16,658 nt of DNA, from assembly GCA_964344965.1 (NCBI GenBank), contig CAYFPJ010000022.1:1-16658 (forward strand), read 5' to 3'. The notes below the pieces were generated by a model. It searched no databases and was not told the DNA's origin. It saw nothing but the letters and a program-made list of their open reading frames with translations. This DNA is from UM-FILTER-37-12 sp964344965 (GTDB lineage Bacteria > Patescibacteriota > Patescibacteriia > Magasanikbacterales > UBA922). The translations under genes were made by a program, and so were the position numbers. Shown in pieces: positions 1 to 7,852 of this stretch; within the stretch, counting starts at the first letter, position 1; each line of letters starts with the position of its first letter.

Positions 1-22
1 AAGTCCGTATCATCCCGTTAAT

Positions 23-41
23 CCACCGACGTAGTCGGTGG
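23..41. repeat. Short perfect hairpin at left window edge (family also at 16632-16650)
   Basis: An 8-bp perfect stem (CCACCGAC / GTCGGTGG) closes a 3-nt loop. The same hairpin with one compensated base pair (CCACTGAC / GTCAGTGG) lies at the other end of the window, and both are preceded by AATCC. It resembles REP-type dispersed hairpins such as those mobilised by REP-associated tyrosine transposases, but no such gene is present, so the class is inferred. It coincides with the point where the first gene loses its 5' part. Confidence 0.7.
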
Positions 42-1888
42 TAATTAAATTAAAAAACATTGGGACAGAAACGATCAATATCACAAACTGGAAACTTGGT
101 GACAGCTCAAGTAAGAGGTATACGATCAAGCAAGGCTCAGTTCAGCCTGGTGACTATATCGTTTTCAAACGTTCCATGACAGGGATCGCGCTCAATAATA
201 CTGGCGGAGACGGAGTGAAATTATTTTCACCAAGCGAAACCTTGGTTGATTCGGTAGAATATATAGGTAGTGCAGATGAAGACCAGAGTTATGCCCGTCG
301 TGATGACAACACTTGGGCTTGGAGTACCAAATTGACTGCTGGGAAAGCCAACATTGTGGAAGGAAAAAGTGCGGCGCCAATAATTGCTCTCGATGTCGAT
401 ACAGAAGTCGCTGTCGGTGAGCCAGTACTATTTGATGCTTCTGACACTACTGATCCAGACGGAGATAAGATGATTTTCAATTGGGATTTTGGTGATGGAG
501 ATGGTGACGAAGGAGATGTGGTGGAACACAAATTTATAGAGGAGGGTGTTTATACTGTTGAATTGAGCGTCGCAGACACAAATGACAATGAAGCGAGTAA
601 AAAAGTAGTTATTACTGTCAAAAATAAATTATCTTTTACTGGCGGGTATTATCAAATTGATGAGGTAGAGAAAATAAAAATATCAGAAATATTACCAAAT
701 CCTGAAGGATCGGATACCACAGAATTTTTGGAACTTTTCAATCCAACTACAGAAGACATTGACCTGTCTCAAATCAAAGTTGATGATGAAGAAGGTGGAT
801 CACGAGCCTACACCATTCCTGATGGTACAATCATTGAAGCGGGGGATTTTTTACTCTTGCCAAGACAATATACCAAGTTGGCCTTCAATAACACTAGCGA
901 CTCAGCGCGCCTACTCTTTCCAGATGGTACGATCATCCATGAAGTGCGTTATGATGACGTATTGGAGGGTTCGTCATACATTGAAAATGAAGATGAGGTT
1001 TGGACCTGGACCGGGACCCTCACCCCAGGAGAAGAAAATATTTTGAGTACTCCAAAATCAGTAAAAGGGGTAAAAATAAGAAGAAGTAAAAGCAAACGTG
1101 TAAAACCTATCATTCAAACTACGCTAGAAAAATTGCGTGACGAAGATGTCGGGGATCTAGTCGAGCTCAATGGCATTGTTGCGGTCGAACCAGGAATATT
1201 CGGGTCGCAGTATATGTACATTGTTTCTTCCGCAGCACCTAGTAGTACACTGACAGCTCTGTCTGGTCCAGTCGGAGTACAAGTGTATATGTACAAAAAA
1301 GATTTCCCCAAGCTGGAGATTGGAGACAGGGTGAAGATAAATGGAGAAATATCTCAGGCTGGGGGAGAAACTAGGGTGAAGATCAAAGAAAAAGGAGATA
1401 TTGAAAAAATAGATCATGCTGGTATTCCTACTCCACAATTGGTTGACATTATCGACATTGGTGAGCAGCTAGAGGGCTGGCTAGTTGAGGTGAATGGAGA
1501 AATTACGGAGCTCAAATCTTCCTATATGTATGTCGATGATGGAACAGAAGAAGTGAAAGTGTATTTCAAACGTGGAGCAGGAATTAGCAAGCAGATTTTT
1601 CAACTTGGTGACATTGTCTCTGTCGCTGGTATTGTCAGCCAGACCAAGACCGGTTATCGACTGCTGCCTCGTTCTCAGGGTGATATTGTGAAGACTGGTG
1701 TGGCTGAAGATGCAATAGTACAGTTGGAAACTAAAGAAAAAGATGAATCCAAGGAAATGGCTGAGAAATATCTGACAGCGACGGCGGGGGGACTTACCTC
1801 GATTTTGTTTGGACTGATGGTGAAGAGTAATGGAGGTCGGATGCGGGAGATTTGGGGGAAAGTTAAGAAGGTTGTGAAGAGGAAGTAA
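38..1888 (+). CDS. Lamin-tail/PKD/OB-fold surface protein, 5'-truncated
   Basis: A 616-residue open frame with domains in order: a lamin-tail domain missing its first strands (residues 2-106), a PKD domain (113-195, with WDFGDG at 149-154), a complete lamin-tail domain (213-336, starting ISEILPNPEG), a basic linker (about 341-357), two OB-fold-like domains (about 360-460 and 466-553), and a weak hydrophobic segment (about 577-597) with a basic C-terminal tail that could anchor it. Comparing the two lamin-tail copies, the first lacks roughly its first 20 residues, including the SEILPNP-type motif, and no signal peptide is present. The frame is closed by a TAG at 32-34. The GTG at 38 lies inside the hairpin and is probably not a native start. 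Lamin-tail plus OB-fold architecture is known from extracellular nucleases of the ExeM type, but no nuclease domain is present here. A role in surface nucleic acid binding is inference only. Confidence 0.8.
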   Translation: MVIKLKNIGTETINITNWKLGDSSSKRYTIKQGSVQPGDYIVFKRSMTGIALNNTGGDGVKLFSPSETLVDSVEYIGSADEDQSYARRDDNTWAWSTKLTAGKANIVEGKSAAPIIALDVDTEVAVGEPVLFDASDTTDPDGDKMIFNWDFGDGDGDEGDVVEHKFIEEGVYTVELSVADTNDNEASKKVVITVKNKLSFTGGYYQIDEVEKIKISEILPNPEGSDTTEFLELFNPTTEDIDLSQIKVDDEEGGSRAYTIPDGTIIEAGDFLLLPRQYTKLAFNNTSDSARLLFPDGTIIHEVRYDDVLEGSSYIENEDEVWTWTGTLTPGEENILSTPKSVKGVKIRRSKSKRVKPIIQTTLEKLRDEDVGDLVELNGIVAVEPGIFGSQYMYIVSSAAPSSTLTALSGPVGVQVYMYKKDFPKLEIGDRVKINGEISQAGGETRVKIKEKGDIEKIDHAGIPTPQLVDIIDIGEQLEGWLVEVNGEITELKSSYMYVDDGTEEVKVYFKRGAGISKQIFQLGDIVSVAGIVSQTKTGYRLLPRSQGDIVKTGVAEDAIVQLETKEKDESKEMAEKYLTATAGGLTSILFGLMVKSNGGRMREIWGKVKKVVKRK

Positions 1889-1921
1889 CAGAAGGTTTAG
1901 GTTTGATTTGATGACAGAGCC

Positions 1922-2068
1922 ACGCAACCCATCCACCTGCCCTCCTTCCCTTAAAAAGGGAAGGAGGGACGTACTAACAAGTTCTTAGAGAAAAAAATAA
2001 ATTCCCTCTCCTTTATAACGGACTGGCACAGAATGTTAAAAAGGAGTAGGGTTAGGGTGGGGTTGCGT
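1922..2068. repeat. 147-bp palindromic repeat element with 9-bp terminal inverted repeats
   Basis: ACGCAACCC (1922-1930) is matched by GGGTTGCGT (2060-2068). Inside, a perfect 13-bp stem (1940-1952 with 1956-1968) has a 3-nt loop, and a second imperfect pairing joins CCCTCTCCTTT (2004-2014) to AAAGGAGTAGGG (2040-2051). It fills the gap between two convergent genes and could act as a bidirectional transcription barrier, although no clear U-tract follows the strong stem. A fragment with a 13-nt match to its left half (reverse complement) recurs at 16577-16589. Non-coding dispersed element; no transposase is visible. Confidence 0.7.
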
Positions 2069-2118
2069 TTTAGCACTATTTTCCATGGCAATGCCAGACC
2101 TTTATTGTATAAGTTCAT

Positions 2119-3066
2119 TCACATCTTCAAATCAATCGCCTCTCCATAAGTATCTTTGTACCGTTCAGAAAATTCCTCTACAGTAAAATGATGATTTTGG
2201 GTACCGTAGTGTTCAATGGCATAGGTCGCTGCAACAGATCCAACTTGGCCGCAGGTCTGATAGTCCAGGCCACGAGTATGTGCACTGAAAAATCCAGACC
2301 GATAGGCATCACCAGCTCCGGTTGGATCTTCGATCGAATTCGGTGGGCATGGTTTGATTTCAAATTCTTGATCTTTGGTAATGATGACAGAACCTTTTTC
2401 TCCAAAAGTGATAATCAAAACCTCAACGTGATCTAGTAGTTCTTCTTTGGACCACCCAGTTTTTTTTTCAGTTATTTTCAATTCATAGTCATTGACAATG
2501 AAGAACTTGGCTTGGCCGATGAGCATCATCAGCTCTTGGTCAGAAAGAGAGATAATCTGCTGACCTGGGTCAAATACAAGAGGAATGTTCTTTTCATGAC
2601 ATTCTTTTGCGTGTTGGATGATGGCTTCCTTACTGGCTGTTGTTATTATTGCCAGCTCTATTTCTTCTTCCACATCACTGACATGAAGATCGGTGGCTTC
2701 AGTGCCAGCTCCTGGGTAGAAGGCTGTGATCTGATTGTCATCTTTGTCTGTCGTGATGTGAGCTGAAGATGTGTATTTGTTTTTTGATTTTCTAATGTAT
2801 TTGGTTTCAATATCAAATTTATCAAAATGTTGCATATACTCATCAGCGTCTTTGCCAATAGGAGCGAGTATTAGAGGATTCCCACCAAGTAGCTTCATGG
2901 TGTAGGCAATGTTGGCAGAGTTTCCGCCAAAGTTTTTGTTTAGAGTATCTACTGTGAAGCTGACATTGAGGATGTGGACTTGGTCTGGTAGGATATGATT
3001 TTTGAAGCTGTCTGGAAAGTCCATGATGTAGTCGTAGGCGAGAGAGCCGGAGATGAGGGTTTTCAT
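2119..3066 (-). CDS. PfkB-family carbohydrate/nucleoside kinase
   Basis: A 315-residue cytoplasmic kinase of the ribokinase/PfkB fold, a normal length for the family. Visible motifs: the first PfkB signature GGNSANIAY at 47-55, the NDYE motif at 192-195, a TFGEKGS phosphate/anion-hole motif at 220-226, and the second signature DPTGAGDAYRSGFF at 247-260 with D253 as the expected catalytic base. The family phosphorylates a hydroxymethyl group of a sugar or nucleoside with ATP. The C-terminal EHYGTQNH stretch (285-292) reminded me of adenosine/nucleoside kinase-like members, so ribose salvage or a nucleoside are candidate substrates; substrate cannot be settled from sequence. It stands alone on the minus strand. 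The start at 3066 (ATG) has no obvious Shine-Dalgarno, and the upstream leader contains five TAGGT units. Confidence 0.88.
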   Translation of the reverse strand: MKTLISGSLAYDYIMDFPDSFKNHILPDQVHILNVSFTVDTLNKNFGGNSANIAYTMKLLGGNPLILAPIGKDADEYMQHFDKFDIETKYIRKSKNKYTSSAHITTDKDDNQITAFYPGAGTEATDLHVSDVEEEIELAIITTASKEAIIQHAKECHEKNIPLVFDPGQQIISLSDQELMMLIGQAKFFIVNDYELKITEKKTGWSKEELLDHVEVLIITFGEKGSVIITKDQEFEIKPCPPNSIEDPTGAGDAYRSGFFSAHTRGLDYQTCGQVGSVAATYAIEHYGTQNHHFTVEEFSERYKDTYGEAIDLKM

Positions 3067-3074
3067 AGTTTTTC

Positions 3075-3110
3075 TAGGTTATAGGTATTAGGTATTTAGG
3101 TTATTAGGTA
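3075..3110. repeat. Tandem TAGGT-containing short repeat
   Basis: Five TAGGT units start at 3075, 3082, 3089, 3097 and 3105, a 7-8 bp spacing. They lie directly upstream of the minus-strand kinase start, so they would fall in its leader or promoter region. They could be a slippage-prone satellite or a binding array; nothing in the window discriminates. Confidence 0.6.
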
Positions 3111-3154
3111 ATGTGATTATGGTATCACATGTATATGAAAATAAACAACTTCCG

Positions 3155-3183
3155 TTGTCGTGATTGTGGAGGTATGGTAGAAT
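3155..3183 (+). promoter_or_regulatory. Candidate sigma70-type promoter with extended -10, feeding TACGAA repeat copy A
   Basis: TTGTCG (3155-3160), a 17-bp spacer, then TAGAAT (3178-3183) preceded by TGG, giving an extended -10 (TG-N-TAGAAT). The predicted start near 3190 coincides with the left end of repeat copy A, so the transcript would open with the hairpin before the coiled-coil gene. Inferred from motifs only. Confidence 0.5.
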
Positions 3184-3190
3184 TTATTTA

Positions 3191-3273
3191 TGTACGAAAT
3201 TACGAACAGTGCGAAATTTGCGAAAGTTGATTTGTGTGGTTCTTATATTTCGTATTGTTCGTAATTTTGTACA
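3191..3273. repeat. TACGAA-array palindromic element, copy A
   Basis: The left arm (3191-3225) carries four spaced TACGAA-like units (two are degenerate, GCGAA). The right arm (3241-3273) is its imperfect reverse complement, with an approximately 15-nt loop between. The element ends 3 nt before the ATG of the coiled-coil gene and so would be its whole 5' leader. It belongs to the same family as the elements at 7853, 10323, 10789, 15862 and 16530. Confidence 0.85.
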
Positions 3274-3276
3274 CAT

Positions 3277-3750
3277 ATGTCTTTAGAAAAAGAATCAGAA
3301 CTACGCAAGAGCACTTTCGAGAGAGAACGTGATTTTGAAGCTCGAGAAAATAAAGAAGGAGAAGCAGATCCAGAATTGCAGGCAGCGGCAGCTATGGAGA
3401 GGGCTGATCTACTCGTGAAGGAAGTGAAAAGTGGTAAACAGAAGATTCAAAACATTTTGATTCATGTCCAACAGGTCCAGCAAGCCATCCGCAAACTACG
3501 TCAGCAGCTCCAACTAGCTGATGATGAGGCAGAGAGCAGCTCAGTCCAGCAAGATCAGGAAATGATAGCCAAATTGAAAGAAGAAATTCGAGGATACCAA
3601 GATGAACTACTTAAAATGCGCGGTGATTTGATTCGAGAAGAAATAGAACAACTTAAAGAAGGTATGGGAGTGGGAATGACGGCGGAAGAGTTGCAAGCGC
3701 GAGCAGAGAAGAGTGTGGATGAGATGATTAGTGGGGTGTTGGAGGAATAA
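3277..3750 (+). CDS. Coiled-coil protein of unknown function
   Basis: A 157-residue, highly charged, Glu/Gln/Lys-rich protein with no signal peptide or membrane segment, so probably cytoplasmic. The region from about residue 45 to 135 is almost entirely helical heptad-like sequence, broken by a DDEAESSS stretch near residues 82-89 that may separate two coiled coils. I do not recognise a family. The ATG lies directly after the right arm of repeat copy A, with no Shine-Dalgarno. A strong terminator follows at once, so it appears to be a monocistronic unit between the divergent kinase and the pilin operon. Function is unknown; scaffold or structural roles are possible but unsupported. Confidence 0.8.
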   Translation: MSLEKESELRKSTFERERDFEARENKEGEADPELQAAAAMERADLLVKEVKSGKQKIQNILIHVQQVQQAIRKLRQQLQLADDEAESSSVQQDQEMIAKLKEEIRGYQDELLKMRGDLIREEIEQLKEGMGVGMTAEELQARAEKSVDEMISGVLEE

Positions 3751-3766
3751 AAAAGGCATAATATAA

Positions 3767-3798
3767 AAATAAATCGTTGTTAAACGATTTATTTTTTT
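3767..3798 (+). terminator. Rho-independent terminator
   Basis: A perfect 12-bp stem (3767-3778 with 3783-3794), 4-nt loop and a run of T through 3798 follow the coiled-coil gene stop by 16 nt. The A-run on the 5' side may let it work in both directions. It isolates the pilin operon from upstream transcription. Confidence 0.85.
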
Positions 3799-3819
3799 AA
3801 AGTATTTTTTCTATCCTTA

Positions 3820-3828
3820 TGTTATAAT
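3820..3828 (+). promoter_or_regulatory. Extended -10 promoter for the pilin operon, implying a leaderless mRNA
   Basis: TGTTATAAT (3820-3828) is a perfect TG-N-TATAAT extended -10; no good -35 is seen at 17 bp. Only 6 nt separate it from the ATG at 3835, so the expected transcription start falls at or next to the start codon. The same arrangement precedes galU at 8051-8059. Confidence 0.65.
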
Positions 3829-3834
3829 TATCCC

Positions 3835-5631
3835 ATGTCCAGATTTCTTTGGAAAAAAAGAAAAGGTTTTTCACTTATCGAAATTTTGGTTGCGGTTGGT
3901 GTTTTTGTGATCTTTGCGATTGGGATTTATTCTGGGATCGAATTTGTATTCAAAGTTGTTTACAATTCTCGCGTCCGGATTATTGAGACTGCAATCTTGA
4001 ATGAACAAGTGGAGGTCATTCGCAATATTGGTTTTCATGATGTTGGTATTATCAATGGCAGTCCATCTGGGGTTCTAGAGCGCACGGTGACGACGACGCG
4101 CAATGGGATTGATTTTGAAATCACTCGCACTATCCGTAATATTGATGACCCCTATGATGGCACTATCGGCGGCAATCCTAATGATACGGCTCCAGCTGAT
4201 TACAAGCTAGTGGATGTAGAGATAATCTGTACGAGTTGTCGACAGCAGACTCCGATCTCTGTAACCACATATGTTGCTCCAAAATATTTGGAAGGAGATC
4301 CGACTCATGGAGCATTATTTATCGAAGTGTTTGATGCCAATGCTCTCCCTGTGCAAGGGGCTGATGTACATGTAGTTGCCGTTGATACTGATCCTACTGT
4401 CGACCTCACAGACACGACAGACAATGATGGGATGCTACGTCTCGTAGATCTGGGGTCAGGAGTGAATAGCTATGAAATCACAGTAAGTAAAGCTGGCTAT
4501 ACTACGGACATGACGATCAGTCCGTCACCAGAAAATCCAAATCCAGTCAAACCATTTGCTACAGTCGTGGCCCAGGATGTGACCGAGATCAGCTTCAGCA
4601 TTGATAAAATTTCTAGCATGAGTTTGAGTACGATTGATGTTAGTTGTCAGCCGATCGGATCTGTAGGGGTTGATGTCGCTGGGACTCGGCTATGGGGCAC
4701 CAATCCAGATGTCTTGAAAGTAGATGAGAGTATTACTACTGATGGTTCGGGAAATCACACGATGAATAATTTACAATGGGACAATTATTCTTTTTCTACC
4801 CCAGCTTACGATATTATCGGTGCCATCCCAGTCCAGCCGATCAGTCTCCTCCCAGACACCACTCAACCAGCCCAACTAGTGCTTGGCCCCAAGTCTACTC
4901 ATGCTCTCAATCTGGCAGTTCTTGATGATGCCACTAGCCAACCAATTGCTAATGCTAGTGTCCAAGTAACTTTTTCTTCTAGCTTTGACGAGACAGAGAT
5001 CACTGGGGTAGGCAGTGTTCGACAAACAGATTGGTCTGGTGGAGGCGGGCAGACAGACATGGTAGATAATACCAAGTTTTTTGTTGATGATGGCAATCTT
5101 GACACTACCGGATCTCTAGGAGATATCACTCTTGAGAAGGTGGGACAGTATTATACAAATAGTGGTTGGTTAGAATCATCTACTTTTGATCTCGGTACCG
5201 AAGCGACTTACCACAATATTATTTGGGAGCCAATTTCACAGCCTGTTGAAACTGGCGATTATCCAGTGAAATTTCAGGTCGCGACTGCTAGTACCACTCC
5301 TCAGACCAGTTGGGATTATCTTGGTCCGGACGGTACAGCAAGTACATATTTCACTACTAGTAATTTTGTGTTGAATGATATTCATGATGGTGATCGGTAT
5401 ATGCGTTACAAAATATATCTGTCTACTGCTGACAATAATTTCACACCGACATTGTCTGATGTCTCACTTACTTATACCAATAGCTGCACCCCGCCAGGTC
5501 AAGTTTATTTCCCCAATCTTTCTAATGTCACTTATAACTATGATATTACAGTAGCTGGCTATGAAGATGTGAGTGGGACGGTGGATGTGAGTGGGTATAC
5601 TTTGGAAGAGGTGAGACTTTCGAGTGAGTAA
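3835..5631 (+). CDS. Large type IV prepilin-like protein with carboxypeptidase-regulatory-like repeats
   Basis: A 598-residue protein. The N-terminus is a class III prepilin signal: a basic leader KKRKG (7-11), the prepilin peptidase cut between G11 and F12, the mature sequence FSLIEILVAV with the expected Glu at mature position 5 (E16), and a hydrophobic helix to about residue 35. Behind it is a large beta-rich ectodomain. A segment around residues 160-225 (GALFIEVFDANALPVQGADV onward, ending in an NDGMLRL turn) looks like a carboxypeptidase-regulatory-like beta sandwich, and others (about 262-345, 352-375, the C-terminal GYEDVSGTVDVSGY) look related. Most pilins are 120-200 residues, so this is a giant minor pilin or pseudopilin, plausibly a tip or adhesive subunit. 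It is the first gene of a three-gene set (3835, 5785, 6482), driven by the leaderless-type promoter at 3820. Confidence 0.83.
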   Translation: MSRFLWKKRKGFSLIEILVAVGVFVIFAIGIYSGIEFVFKVVYNSRVRIIETAILNEQVEVIRNIGFHDVGIINGSPSGVLERTVTTTRNGIDFEITRTIRNIDDPYDGTIGGNPNDTAPADYKLVDVEIICTSCRQQTPISVTTYVAPKYLEGDPTHGALFIEVFDANALPVQGADVHVVAVDTDPTVDLTDTTDNDGMLRLVDLGSGVNSYEITVSKAGYTTDMTISPSPENPNPVKPFATVVAQDVTEISFSIDKISSMSLSTIDVSCQPIGSVGVDVAGTRLWGTNPDVLKVDESITTDGSGNHTMNNLQWDNYSFSTPAYDIIGAIPVQPISLLPDTTQPAQLVLGPKSTHALNLAVLDDATSQPIANASVQVTFSSSFDETEITGVGSVRQTDWSGGGGQTDMVDNTKFFVDDGNLDTTGSLGDITLEKVGQYYTNSGWLESSTFDLGTEATYHNIIWEPISQPVETGDYPVKFQVATASTTPQTSWDYLGPDGTASTYFTTSNFVLNDIHDGDRYMRYKIYLSTADNNFTPTLSDVSLTYTNSCTPPGQVYFPNLSNVTYNYDITVAGYEDVSGTVDVSGYTLEEVRLSSE

Positions 5632-5656
5632 TTTTGAATAAAAATATCATAACAAG

Positions 5657-5760
5657 TCGTCATTGCGAGGAGTCTGAAAGAACGACGTGGCAATCTCATG
5701 GTTCTGTCTAGAAGCAACGAGATTGCCACGTCTCTCCTTCGTGGCTCCTCGCAATGACGA
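5657..5760. repeat. 104-bp palindromic repeat of the TCATTGCGAGGAG type
   Basis: Perfect 16-bp terminal inverted repeats (5657-5672 with 5745-5760) and an inner perfect 14-bp pair (5684-5697 with 5719-5732). Sequences with the CATTGCGAGGAG and GTGGCAATCTC blocks are familiar to me as dispersed palindromes in many unrelated bacterial genomes. Here it sits between two pilin genes of one apparent operon, so it would be transcribed as a long hairpin and may lower expression of the downstream genes. Confidence 0.85.
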
Positions 5761-5784
5761 TTTATGTAGTTTAAATTTTCTGAC

Positions 5785-6399
5785 ATGAATTTAATACAAA
5801 AAAACAAAAAAGGCTTCACTCTCCTCGAGATCATCGTAGCTCTGGGAATCTTTGCTATTATTTCTACTATTGTCGTCTGGATCATGATTACTAGCTTCAG
5901 ATCCAATGATATTATCTGGGAGCAACTGAAGACTCAAAATGAGGGGAGGAAAGCGTTGCAGCAAGTGGTCGACGATGTGAGGAGAGCAGAAGAATCAAGT
6001 ATTGGTTCTTATGCTATCGAATCTGCTACTGATTATGAATTAATCTTTTTTGCAAATATTGACAACGACAGCTTGCGAGAGCGGATTCGATTTTTCTTAG
6101 ATGAGACAACTTTGAAAAAAGGTGTGATAAAAGCAGAAGGGAACCCACTCAATTATGATGGTACAGAAAATATTGTAGAAATTGCGCACGATGCTGTGAA
6201 TATTGCGAAAAGTGTGCCGGTGTTTTTGTACTATGATCAGAATTACACTGGAGCAGAAAGCTTTCTTACCTCACCAGTCGATGCGACAGATGTGCGAGTT
6301 GTGCGAGTACAATTGGAGCTAGAGAAAGATCCGACTGAGACACCGGTGCCGCTTCATGTGGAGGGAGTGGTGTCGGTGAGGAATTTGAAGGGGAATTGA
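5785..6399 (+). CDS. Type IV prepilin-like (pseudopilin) protein
   Basis: A 204-residue protein with a textbook class III prepilin N-terminus: KNKKG (6-10), cut between G10 and F11, then FTLLEIIVALGIF with Glu at mature position 5 (E15) and a hydrophobic helix to about residue 33. The segment after it (ENEGRKALQQVVDDVRRAEE-like, about residues 49-70) is a typical pseudopilin amphipathic helix, followed by a beta-rich domain; this resembles GspJ/PilW-type minor pseudopilins. It probably assembles in the inner-membrane/pilus fibre with the 3835 and 6482 products. No Shine-Dalgarno precedes the ATG. The gene follows the palindrome at 5657, which separates it from the upstream prepilin gene by 153 nt. 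Confidence 0.85.
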   Translation: MNLIQKNKKGFTLLEIIVALGIFAIISTIVVWIMITSFRSNDIIWEQLKTQNEGRKALQQVVDDVRRAEESSIGSYAIESATDYELIFFANIDNDSLRERIRFFLDETTLKKGVIKAEGNPLNYDGTENIVEIAHDAVNIAKSVPVFLYYDQNYTGAESFLTSPVDATDVRVVRVQLELEKDPTETPVPLHVEGVVSVRNLKGN

Positions 6400-6423
6400 T
6401 TTTACCCACAATATTGTCCTCCA

Positions 6424-6464
6424 CTACGCTTTCACTTCGTGTATTCGCTTCGGTCGGAATGACA
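6424..6464. repeat. Fragment resembling a dispersed CGCTTCGGTCGGAATGACA-type repeat
   Basis: The gap between the second prepilin gene and the PilX-like gene holds a sequence rich in TACGCTT/TTCGTGT/TTCGCTTCGG blocks ending in TCGGAATGACA. It resembles the outer half of common dispersed palindromes ending in GGAATGACA, but the matching other half is not present. Judged a decayed copy by recognition only. Confidence 0.35.
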
Positions 6465-6481
6465 ACCTTTTTTAACAAACT

Positions 6482-7852
6482 ATGAAATCACTCCAAATCT
6501 TAAAAAGACAACTAACATGTCTTCGAGACGACCGTCGCGGCAATCTCCTTATGTTTGTGATGATTTTTGGGGCTGTGGCCGTCACTGTCATTATCAGTGG
6601 AGTGGCTACGTATGGAATATTTGAAAATCAAGCTTCCAATAAGAAGCACAACCGGGACATGGCTTTTCATATTGCTGAAGCCGGGATTGATTATTATCGT
6701 TGGCACTTGGCTCACAATCCAACAGACTATACCGACGGTACGGGTCAGCCTGGTCCCTATGTCCATGAATATGATGATAAGGATGGCAACCTGATTGGAT
6801 ATTTTTCTCTTGGTATTGGAGAACCTCTCTCTGGAACCACTGTAGTGTCTGTTAGTTCTACTGGGTGGACATTGGCAGAGCCGGCTATCACAAGGACAAT
6901 CGAAGTACGTGTTGGATTTCCTGCTCTTACTGATTATGCTTTTATAGAAAATTCTGATATGAATTTTAGCCCCACCTCAGAAGTACATGGCAAAGTTCAC
7001 TCCAATGGGGGAATCAAATTTGACGGTACTAGCGACGCCGAGATAGAGAGTGCCAAAGAGACTTATACATATCAATCCGAGACCAAGCCAGGAGTATGGG
7101 GCGCTGGCGGTCCGACTAACTTTTGGAATTTCCCAGTACCTGCCAAAGATTTTTATGGCATTACGGCAGACATGGGAGCGATAGAAGCTCTAGCCGATGA
7201 TGGAGGCATTCACCTCAATTCTTCTGGTAGTCAGGGCTGGCATCTTGATTTTCAAGCAAATGGTACTTTTGATTTGTATCGAGTTAATAGTGTTACTAAC
7301 TGGGGATACATAACTGACGTAGGTTGGGGAAGATATGATATCAGCTCAGAAACTTTCCAACAAAACATGACTATCCCTGATAATGGAGCAATCTTCGTAG
7401 AGGATCATGTCTGGGTGGGCGGTACTGTAGATGGAAGGGTAACTGTAGCAGCAGGGCGTTTGCCAGAGCAACCTTCTACCTATCGTCGGATTCATATTGT
7501 AGATGATTTGTTATATGAAGAAAAATCTAGCGATGATGTCATTGGGCTGATAGCCCAAAGTCATATTATCATCCCGCGTAATGTTCCGGACGACATGGAA
7601 GTAAACGCTGCTGCCCTTTCACAATTTGGAAAGATCATTCGTCCTTACTATTCTGGCAATACGCGTAATAGTCTGACATTTTTTGGTTCCCAAATTTCTT
7701 ATGATGGTGGCGGCATGAAGTGGGGTAACCCGGTAGTGTCTGGATTTGTGAATACCAATTATGTCTATGATGGCAATTTGCGATATTTTCCACCGCCAGG
7801 ATTTCCTGTAGAGCCTACTTATGAGTTGATTTCGTGGGAGGAGATTGAGTGA
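6482..7852 (+). CDS. PilX-like N-terminal membrane protein of the pilin operon
   Basis: A 456-residue protein. Residues 18-44 are a basic-then-hydrophobic stretch (RRG at 18-20, then NLLMFVMIFGAVAV) like a prepilin leader but without Glu at mature position 5. The following motif AFHIAEAGIDYYRWHLAH (61-78) is the A-x-x-x-AEAG signature of PilX/PilV-type minor pilin N-termini. The remainder is an extracytoplasmic region of unknown fold; from about residue 155 it shows short repeats such as SEVHGKVHSNGGIKFDG, VWVGGTVDGRVTVAAG and GLIAQSHIIIPRN, consistent with a right-handed beta-helix (polymer-forming/bactofilin-like reading), which is inference. As the third gene of the pilin set it likely primes or decorates the pilus. 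No Shine-Dalgarno is visible. Confidence 0.8.
   Translation: MKSLQILKRQLTCLRDDRRGNLLMFVMIFGAVAVTVIISGVATYGIFENQASNKKHNRDMAFHIAEAGIDYYRWHLAHNPTDYTDGTGQPGPYVHEYDDKDGNLIGYFSLGIGEPLSGTTVVSVSSTGWTLAEPAITRTIEVRVGFPALTDYAFIENSDMNFSPTSEVHGKVHSNGGIKFDGTSDAEIESAKETYTYQSETKPGVWGAGGPTNFWNFPVPAKDFYGITADMGAIEALADDGGIHLNSSGSQGWHLDFQANGTFDLYRVNSVTNWGYITDVGWGRYDISSETFQQNMTIPDNGAIFVEDHVWVGGTVDGRVTVAAGRLPEQPSTYRRIHIVDDLLYEEKSSDDVIGLIAQSHIIIPRNVPDDMEVNAAALSQFGKIIRPYYSGNTRNSLTFFGSQISYDGGGMKWGNPVVSGFVNTNYVYDGNLRYFPPPGFPVEPTYELISWEEIE

Noticed and set aside
1922..2068. Intrinsic terminator for the first gene
   Set aside because: The 13-bp stem is strong but not followed by a T-run, and it is embedded in a larger repeat; called a repeat instead.
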